Source of the DNA: JADHUC01 sp964617665
Lineage (GTDB): Bacteria > Planctomycetota > Planctomycetia > Pirellulales > Pirellulaceae
Length of the DNA stretch: 44,668 nt
Assembly (NCBI GenBank): GCA_964617665.1
Contig: CAZUAH010000044.1
Coordinates: 1-44,668 of the forward strand
Reading direction: 5' to 3'
Positions 34,948 to 44,668 of the stretch are shown here, one piece after another. The notes below the pieces were generated by a model that saw only the letters and a list, made by a program, of their open reading frames with translations, was not told where the DNA came from and did no database searches. Numbering within the stretch: the stretch's first letter is position 1; every line of letters starts with the position of its first letter. A program made the translations under genes and the position numbers.

Positions 34948-37900
34948 ATGAACAACCTTTCGGAAACGCCCCAGTCTTGGAAGCGGTCACTGAACCTCAA
35001 GCGATATATTCTCCTCCTTGCGGCGGCTTGGACGTTGGCCATGGGCGTGTCGCTGACTTGGAGTTTCTTCCACGAACGAGGCGTGGCGAGACTGGCCGCG
35101 AGCGCGGCCGCCAGGAGAGAATTCGCCAAAGACCTCGTCTATCGTCGCTGGAACGCCGGGCACGGAGGAGTGTATGTTCCGGTATCCGAATCGAGCCCGC
35201 CAAACCCGTATCTCGCACATGTCGAAGAGCGTGAAATTGAGACCCCTTCGGGCAAACGACTGACGTTGATGAATCCGGCCTACATGACGCGTCAAGTCCA
35301 CGAGTTGGGCTTCGAGGCCGGGGGCGTACGCGGGCACATCACAAGCCTCAATCCCATCCGTCCAGCCAATGCTCCGGACGCCTGGGAGAAAGGGGCTCTG
35401 GAGACTTTCGAAAGGGGCGAGCAGGAATTCTCCTCCGTCGAGGTACTTGATGGCCAGGCCCACTGGCGCCTGATGCGTCCGTTGACAACGGAAAAAAGCT
35501 GCCTGAAGTGCCATGGCGATCAGGGCTACAAAGTAGGCGATATCCGCGGTGGCATCAGCGTGTCGGTGCCCATGGCCCCGTACGCCGCAATCGCGCGGCG
35601 GAAAACAGCCATTGTTGGAGTCGGTCATGGCGCGTTGTGGCTGTTGGGCCTAGTAGCCTTGACTTTCGGCACTCGCCACATCCAACAACGTATGCGTGAG
35701 CGAGACGAGGCAGAAGAGGCGCTGCGGAAGAGCGAGGAGAGATGCAGGTTTCTAGCCGAGAATATGGCCGATGTCGTCTGGACCGTCGACCTAGATTTCA
35801 AGACCACGTATGTGAGCCCTTCCATCGAAAAGGTGCTTGGCTTCACGCCCGACGAGCGGAAACGGCAAACGTTGGAAGAAATGGTCACGCCGGAGTCCGT
35901 TCAGCGTGTAGTTGCGATGCTTTTGGAGGAACTTCAACGCGATGAGGAGGAGGATAGCGATCCGGAAAGAGATGTTACCGTCGAGTTAGAGTTCTATCAC
36001 GCTGAGGGGCACACCGTCTGGATGGAGAACAGTGTGAAAGCGATCAGGGACGACGTCGGCGCAATTGTCGGCGTGTACGGCTGCTCTCGCGACATCACTG
36101 ACCGCAAGATGGTCGAGAAAGTGAAATCTGCTCAATTGCGGCTTATTGAATATGCCACCGATCACACAATCACGGAATTGCTCCAGAAGTTCTTGGACGA
36201 AGCCGAAACGCTCACTCGAAGCAAAATCGGCTTCTATCATTTTGTTGATGCGGATCAGGAAACGCTGAGCCTCCAGACCTGGTCGACAAGTACCCTGAAA
36301 AACATGTGCACGGCAGAGGGCGAAGGGCTCCATTCCCCCATTTCCCAAGCCGGGGTATGGGTTGACTGCGTTCGCGAACGAAGGCCTGTGATTCACAATG
36401 ACTACGCGAATCTTCCGCGTAAGAAGGGACTCCCTGAGGGACATGCACCGCTCATTCGCGAGCTCGTGGTGCCCGTTTTACGCGGTGAGAAGATCGTGGC
36501 GATTCTCGGGGTGGGAAACAAAGAAACCAACTACGACGACAACGATGTGAGAGCGGTGGAGCAATTGGCCGTCTTGGGGTGGGAGACCGTTGTCCGCAGA
36601 CAGGCCGAGGAGGCGTTGAGGAAAGCACATGAAGACTTGACGGCGATGCTCGACGCTCTGCCTGATCCATTGTTTGAGGTGGATCGGGACGGATGTATCT
36701 ACGATTTTCGCGCGCCCGATCCCAATCTATTGTACTGCCCACCGGACGTCTTTATGGGCAAGCAAGTGGGTGACGTTTTGCCAGAGGAGGCAACCCAGAC
36801 CATCATGCAAGCCATTGCCGAGGCGGCGGAGACTGGGCTGCACAGGGGCGCAACCTATACTCTGAAGATGCCGACTGGCCTGCATTGGTTCGAACTCTCG
36901 GTTTCGGTTAGAGGCAGCAAGACGCCCGAAGCTCGGTTTGTCGTGTTGGTGCGCGACATCACCGATCGCAAGCAAGCCGAGGATGCCTTGCGGGACTCGA
37001 AGACGCGACTGAAAGCACTGTCGGAGGCGTCTTTTGAGTCGATATTCCTCTCGGAGAAGGGCATTTGCCTGGATCAAAACCAGGCTGCGGAAAGGATGTT
37101 TGGCTACACCCGCGCTGAGGCTTTGGGCAGACCCGGAACGGAATGGATCTCGCCTGAGGACCGTGAGCGTGTGAAAGACGCTATGCTGTCTGGCCGTGAG
37201 GAACCGTACGAAGCAACCGCCCTGCGCAAGGACGGAACGGTCTTTCCCGCCGAGATGCAAGCTCGAATGATTGACTACCAAGGGCGCAGAGTGCGGGTGA
37301 CCGCGCTGCGTGACATTACCCAGCGCAAGCGAGCCGAGGAGGAGCGACTCGCACTCGAACGGCAGGTACAGCACGCGCAGAAACTTGAAAGCCTGGGCGT
37401 GTTGGCCGGTGGCATCGCGCACGACTTCAACAACCTGCTGATGGGCATCCTGGGTAACGCGGATCTAGCGCTGAACGAACTCTCGCCCATGTCCGCGGCG
37501 CGCCGCAACCTTGAGGAAATCGAAAAAGCGTCCAGACGCGCCGCCGAACTGGCCAAACAGATGCTCGCCTACTCGGGCAAAGGCCGGTTCGTTGTCGAGC
37601 CGATCGACCCCAATGAACTCGTCGAGGAGATGGCGCATTTGCTTGAGGTCTCGATCTCAAAAAAGGCAGTACTCAAATACAACTTCGCCGAGAACCCGCC
37701 TACCTTCGATGGCGACGTGACGCAAATCCGCCAGGTTGTCATGAACCTAATCACCAACGCCTCGGAAGCCGTCGGCGCGGGGAGCGGCATCGTCGCCTTG
37801 TCGACCGGCGCAATGCACTGCGAACGCGCTTACCTCGATGACGTCAATGAAGTCCTGCGGGCCGGTTTGGACGAGCCGCTGCCCGAAGGCGTCTACACGT

Positions 37901-38571
37901 TCTTCGAGGTGGCCGATACGGGCTGCGGCATGGATGCTGAGACGATCGAGAAAATCTTCGATCCATTCTTCACAACCAAGTTCACGGGGCGCGGCCTGGG
38001 TATGTCCGCTGTCCTGGGCATCGTGCGCGGCCACAAGAGCGCGCTCAAGATCCACAGCCAGCTCGGCAAGGGCACGACGTTCAAGGTGCTTTTCCCCGCA
38101 AATCAACTTCCCGATGACGACATCGCCGTCTACGGGAGCGACAAGGCTGAGGGGGAAAACTGGCGCGGAAGCGGAACCGTTTTGCTTGCCGACGACGAGG
38201 ATGTGGTCCGCGCCGTGGGCGGGCAGATGCTCGAGCGCCTCGGCTTCAGCGTCCTGACGGCGCCCGACGGGCGCGAAGCCCTGAAGCTGCTAGGCGAACA
38301 TGCCCACGACATCGTCTGCGTGCTGCTGGACCTGACCATGCCCCACTTGGACGGCGAAGAGACCTTCCGCGAGATGCGGCGCCTCCACCCGAGCGTCCGC
38401 GTCATCCTTTTCAGCGGCTACAACGAGCAGGACGCGATCCAGCGTTTCGCCGGCAAAGGTCTGGCCGGCTTCATCCAAAAGCCCTTCAATATGGCCGCGC
38501 TGAGGGAGAAACTGATGGAAGTCCTGGGCGACGAAGGCACCACGTCGAACGGCAACAGAGACACGACATGA
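34948..38571 (+). CDS. Membrane hybrid histidine kinase with DUF3365 c-heme sensor, PAS, GAF and receiver domains
   Basis: Of 1207 residues, the first 245 form a sensor between two membrane segments (about 20-41 and 221-241). It contains LMNPAYMTRQVHE, ALETFERGEQEFSSVE and CLKCHGDQGYKVGDIRGGISVSVP. This is the Tll0287/DUF3365 fold with a CxxCH motif (Cys185, Cys188, His189) for covalent heme. PAS (251-388), GAF (391-550) and two PAS (555-681, 685-794) follow. The kinase has phospho-His825 (GIAHDFNNLLMG), N box NLITNASEA, DTGCGM and GRGLGMSAV. A receiver ends the protein (Asp1128, LLDLTMPHLDG; FIQKPF). It likely senses redox state, NO, CO or O2 through heme. From codon 803 to near the end it matches the kinase at 38809 without gaps. 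GAAAGAGG precedes the ATG. Confidence 0.93.
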   Translation: MNNLSETPQSWKRSLNLKRYILLLAAAWTLAMGVSLTWSFFHERGVARLAASAAARREFAKDLVYRRWNAGHGGVYVPVSESSPPNPYLAHVEEREIETPSGKRLTLMNPAYMTRQVHELGFEAGGVRGHITSLNPIRPANAPDAWEKGALETFERGEQEFSSVEVLDGQAHWRLMRPLTTEKSCLKCHGDQGYKVGDIRGGISVSVPMAPYAAIARRKTAIVGVGHGALWLLGLVALTFGTRHIQQRMRERDEAEEALRKSEERCRFLAENMADVVWTVDLDFKTTYVSPSIEKVLGFTPDERKRQTLEEMVTPESVQRVVAMLLEELQRDEEEDSDPERDVTVELEFYHAEGHTVWMENSVKAIRDDVGAIVGVYGCSRDITDRKMVEKVKSAQLRLIEYATDHTITELLQKFLDEAETLTRSKIGFYHFVDADQETLSLQTWSTSTLKNMCTAEGEGLHSPISQAGVWVDCVRERRPVIHNDYANLPRKKGLPEGHAPLIRELVVPVLRGEKIVAILGVGNKETNYDDNDVRAVEQLAVLGWETVVRRQAEEALRKAHEDLTAMLDALPDPLFEVDRDGCIYDFRAPDPNLLYCPPDVFMGKQVGDVLPEEATQTIMQAIAEAAETGLHRGATYTLKMPTGLHWFELSVSVRGSKTPEARFVVLVRDITDRKQAEDALRDSKTRLKALSEASFESIFLSEKGICLDQNQAAERMFGYTRAEALGRPGTEWISPEDRERVKDAMLSGREEPYEATALRKDGTVFPAEMQARMIDYQGRRVRVTALRDITQRKRAEEERLALERQVQHAQKLESLGVLAGGIAHDFNNLLMGILGNADLALNELSPMSAARRNLEEIEKASRRAAELAKQMLAYSGKGRFVVEPIDPNELVEEMAHLLEVSISKKAVLKYNFAENPPTFDGDVTQIRQVVMNLITNASEAVGAGSGIVALSTGAMHCERAYLDDVNEVLRAGLDEPLPEGVYTFFEVADTGCGMDAETIEKIFDPFFTTKFTGRGLGMSAVLGIVRGHKSALKIHSQLGKGTTFKVLFPANQLPDDDIAVYGSDKAEGENWRGSGTVLLADDEDVVRAVGGQMLERLGFSVLTAPDGREALKLLGEHAHDIVCVLLDLTMPHLDGEETFREMRRLHPSVRVILFSGYNEQDAIQRFAGKGLAGFIQKPFNMAALREKLMEVLGDEGTTSNGNRDTT
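37354..38523 (+). repeat. Duplicated kinase-receiver module, copy A
   Basis: This 1170-base block, covering HisKA, ATPase and receiver, matches 41689-42858 with a constant offset of 4335 bases. I checked the offset at the first (CTCGAACGGCAG) and last (GAGAAACT) matching points. The linker between ATPase and receiver has equal length in both. Differences are single-base changes, many at third positions. Confidence 0.85.
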
Positions 38572-38808
38572 AAGCCCCACGACCGCAGTTCATCTTGCTT
38601 GATCCCCGAGTGCCGAGAGTGAATCGCCTGGGAATAGTGCGGCAGGTCGAGACCACGAGCGCCCTGGCACGGATTCCGGTTGTGGTTCTGACGACGCGGT
38701 TCACTGCGTGATGCTTGAATCTGCTTGTTGGCGCGGATACCATCGGTACTCCGCCGGGACGGACAGACCAAGGACGCTTGGGTCGTCGACAAGTTTGGAA
38801 ACGAGCCA

Positions 38809-38819
<11 letters not shown>
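38568..38819 (+). pseudogene. Relic of a single-domain response regulator (Rcp1-like receiver)
   Basis: ATG 38568 overlaps the stop of the c-heme kinase (ATGA). The first 47 codons read as the middle of an Rcp1/CheY-like receiver: FILLDPRVPRVN, with the Asp at the phospho-acceptor place, GIVRQVETTSALARIP and VVVLTT. A TGA at 38709-38711 interrupts the frame. Beyond it the same frame reads LNLLVGADTIGTPP, which still resembles the LGANSYLTKP loop though Lys has become Pro, and it ends at TGA 38817-38819. The first 60-70 residues of a normal receiver, with the acidic pocket, are missing. The gene looks truncated and decayed. Kinase, receiver, hybrid kinase is a common order, so it was probably the shuttle between its neighbours. 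The start of the next gene overlaps its last codons. Confidence 0.65.
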
Positions 38820-42885
<4,066 letters not shown>

Positions 42886-43185
42886 GAATACGCTTGGTGG
42901 CTTTTGCTGACACTCGATCCGTCGCGACGCGCTCGCATTGCATCGCGAGCTGACCGAAATCACACCGCCACCTCGCGGCGGAGTCCACGCGCCGGACCAC
43001 CACCACTCACGGATCCGGAAGCCGCTACGTCTATCGCCCCGGCGTAATCCGCGACGCCCCGAGGTAGGACGCCGTGCATCGCACTGTAGCTGGATTCGCA
43101 AGAATTCAGCCACCGTGGGGACAGGCCAGTTACGCGTTGGGCTGAATTCTTGCGAATCCAGCTACGGGGAACCTGCCAAGTTGGT
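42886..43185. other. Convergent intergenic region, 300 bases, repeat-bearing
   Basis: It lies between the stop of the multi-PAS kinase and the stop of the Gfo/Idh/MocA gene. It holds a short GC-rich hairpin (CCGCC-ACCTCGC-GGCGG near 42966) and the long inverted repeat at 43086-43165. No ORF here is convincing. Confidence 0.5.
43086..43165. repeat. Perfect 26-bp inverted repeat with 28-base loop
   Basis: The arms are 43086-43111 (GTAGCTGGATTCGCAAGAAT, then TCAGCC) and 43140-43165, exact reverse complements. The element contains GAATTC and lies between convergent genes. Single elements of the form GTAGCTGGATTCG..AGAATTCAGC are, to my memory, common in planctomycete spacers; here two face each other. 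It could form a strong hairpin and act as a bidirectional terminator or mRNA 3' end protector. Confidence 0.8.
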
Positions 43186-44529
43186 CTACAGTGTCCAACC
43201 GTCGCGGTACGGGCGGTTGATCAGCGGTTCGGCTTCGGGGCAGTTCTTCGCCTGCATCTTCTCAGCGTCCCATTCGATCCGCTGGCCCGTGCGCAAGGCT
43301 AAGTTTCCTAACAGCACCGTTTCGGCCAGACGGGCGGCGTAGTCGAAATTGGACTTGGTTGGCGGGCCGCCCTTGCAGGCGACGATCCACTCCTGGTGAT
43401 GGTCCGCACCGGGCGTTGTCTCGGCGATCGCGGCCACTTCTTTGTTGTCCCGAAACTTGTCCTTGGGCAGCAGTTTCCAACTGGTGCCGAAGTCGCAGGT
43501 CTGGTAGAAGTTGCCTTTCTCGCCGATTAGCAGCGCACCGCTCTTCGTTGGTTCGTTCCCGTCTAGCTGTTTCTTCGTTGGTCGGTCGCCGCCGTGCGCC
43601 CAGCCGTCGTACCAGGTCAGCTTCACTGGCGGCAGTTCACCCCGGGCGGGAAACTCCCAGCGAACGACGCTCCACTTGGGGTAGGTCTCGCCGTTCATCG
43701 GGAAACTCTCCGCCTCGATGCTGGTTGGGTTCTCCAGGTTCATTGCCCAGACCGGAAGGTTCATCGTATGACATCCCATGTCGCCCAACGCGCCGGTACC
43801 GAACTCCTGCCACATGCGCCAGTGGCTGGGCACGTATTCCGGATGATAGGGCCGTTCAGGCGCCGGACCGAGCCATAGATTCCAGTCCAACCCGGCCGGT
43901 ACCGAAGGCGTGTCTTTAGGACGCTGTTTACCCTGGGCCCAGCCGTTCCAGGGCCGGTCGCTCCACACGTGGATCTCGCGCACCTTGCCGATGACGCCGG
44001 CCTGGAGCACCTTCACGCCTCGGCGAAGACCCGCCGACGCCGTCCCCTGGTTGCCCATCTGCGTGGCGACCTTGTGTTTTGCGGCTGTCCGGCGCATGAC
44101 CCGAGCCTCGTGAACACACCAAGTCAGCGGCTTCTCGCAGTAGCAGTGTTTGCCCATCTTCATGGCCATCACGCTCGCCACGGCGTGGGTATGATCGGGC
44201 GTGCTGACGACCACCGCGTCAATCTGCTTGTCGAGTTCGGAGAGCATTCTGCGAAAGTCCTGATACCGCTTGGCCTTGGGGAACCGTTCGAACGCCGCGG
44301 CCCCGCGACGATCATCCACATCGCAAATAGCAACGATGTTTTCACTAGACACGCCGTTGAGATTAGCGGCGCCACGTCCGCCCGGTCCGATGATGGCAAT
44401 GTTCAGTTTGTCGTTCGGTGATTGGGGAGCAGCCAAGACCGGCGCGGCGAAAGTGCCGGCAGCCGAGGCGGCTGAGCCGATCAGAGCCGTCTGCCGTAGA
44501 AACCGTCTGCGGGTCAAGTGATTGGCCAT
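43186..44529 (-). CDS. Tat-exported Gfo/Idh/MocA family oxidoreductase
   Basis: The 447-residue product starts with a twin-arginine signal (TRRRFLRQTALIGSAASAAG, cut near VLAA). The Rossmann half has NIAIIGPGGRG, VAICDVDDRRG, VVVSTPDHTHA and the hallmark CEKPLTW with the catalytic Lys. The C-terminal half shows WLGPAPERPYHP, WRMWQEFGTGALGDMGCHTMN and the late GKNFYQ-like block, typical of the large planctomycete branch of this family. These enzymes oxidise or epimerise sugars with bound NAD(P). Export by Tat suggests a tightly bound cofactor and a periplasmic sugar substrate, as in glucose-fructose oxidoreductase. Its relation to the kinases, toward which it converges, is unknown. The gene is complete; 139 bases of spacer follow to the window edge. 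Confidence 0.93.
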   Translation of the reverse strand: MANHLTRRRFLRQTALIGSAASAAGTFAAPVLAAPQSPNDKLNIAIIGPGGRGAANLNGVSSENIVAICDVDDRRGAAAFERFPKAKRYQDFRRMLSELDKQIDAVVVSTPDHTHAVASVMAMKMGKHCYCEKPLTWCVHEARVMRRTAAKHKVATQMGNQGTASAGLRRGVKVLQAGVIGKVREIHVWSDRPWNGWAQGKQRPKDTPSVPAGLDWNLWLGPAPERPYHPEYVPSHWRMWQEFGTGALGDMGCHTMNLPVWAMNLENPTSIEAESFPMNGETYPKWSVVRWEFPARGELPPVKLTWYDGWAHGGDRPTKKQLDGNEPTKSGALLIGEKGNFYQTCDFGTSWKLLPKDKFRDNKEVAAIAETTPGADHHQEWIVACKGGPPTKSNFDYAARLAETVLLGNLALRTGQRIEWDAEKMQAKNCPEAEPLINRPYRDGWTL

Positions 44530-44668
44530 TGTGGACTTCCTCGCATGAAACGTGGAGTGTCAGTTCAGACTCCGGCAGGTGCCGAAACACCTGCTCGAAC
44601 AGTGCGATCGTGAGCCTACCCTGCCCGTACACCGTGGTCAATGATTGGACAGCTCACGCATAAATAAG

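Noticed and set aside
34902..35234. Short frame starting MNGRVPVIDDVE at an ATGA overlap with the sensorless kinase, resembling a receiver start
   Set aside because: Only about 12 residues resemble a receiver; the rest is out of frame with the c-heme kinase sensor. It could be a trace of a lost receiver, but the evidence is too thin.
38725..38808. Upstream extension of the multi-PAS kinase
   Set aside because: These 28 codons overlap the receiver relic in another frame and the receiver domain starts only after 38820.

Overview
The window looks like a planctomycete chromosome fragment, probably from the Pirellula/Rhodopirellula side of the phylum. The signs are Tat-exported oxidoreductases and hydrolases, a formylglycine-dependent sulfatase plus a formylglycine-generating-enzyme-like gene, quinoprotein-like (PQQ-type) propeller proteins including one with an SHD1-like N-terminal domain, a giant WD40 protein, glycoside hydrolases of unusual build, and short intergenic repeats of a kind I associate with this phylum. 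I saw no tRNA, rRNA, CRISPR array, transposase or phage gene.

Layout. 1-1159: the 3' end of a formylglycine-generating-enzyme-like gene and an unrecognised 230-residue protein. 1218-7970: extracytoplasmic enzymes (parallel beta-helix protein, Tat metallophosphoesterase, SGNH-like hydrolase, HEAT-like protein, six-hairpin glycosidase-like protein). 8018-9544: membrane hybrid histidine kinase. 9801-14997 (minus): a compact three-gene glycan operon (clan GH-A hydrolase, Tat sialidase-like propeller, GH32-like propeller with an inserted LamG module). 15414-18617: WD40 putative lipoprotein. 18751-21521: divergent Tat aldo/keto reductase and gamma-glutamyltransferase. 21660-26712 (minus): glgC, asnB, a small membrane protein and a secreted coiled-coil protein. 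26952-33369 (minus): PQQ-like propeller, metallophosphoesterase, a frameshifted PQQ-like gene, a UlaG-like metal-dependent hydrolase and a sulfatase. 33724-42885 (plus): three hybrid histidine kinases with a response-regulator relic between the second and third. 43186-44529 (minus): Tat Gfo/Idh/MocA oxidoreductase.

How it fits together. Most of the left two thirds is the toolkit for breaking down complex and possibly sulfated polysaccharides outside the cytoplasm. The most unusual part is the kinase island. One kinase carries a DUF3365-type domain with a CxxCH c-heme motif. The next has an N-terminal receiver whose phospho-acceptor Asp is Asn, six PAS domains, and a Cys4 motif in the last PAS. 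These two share a colinear kinase-plus-receiver module of about 1.17 kb at a constant offset of 4335 bases. Between them lies a decayed single-domain receiver with an in-frame stop. No DNA-binding output domain is present. My reading is a redox- or gas-sensing phosphorelay built by duplication that has lost its dedicated shuttle receiver.
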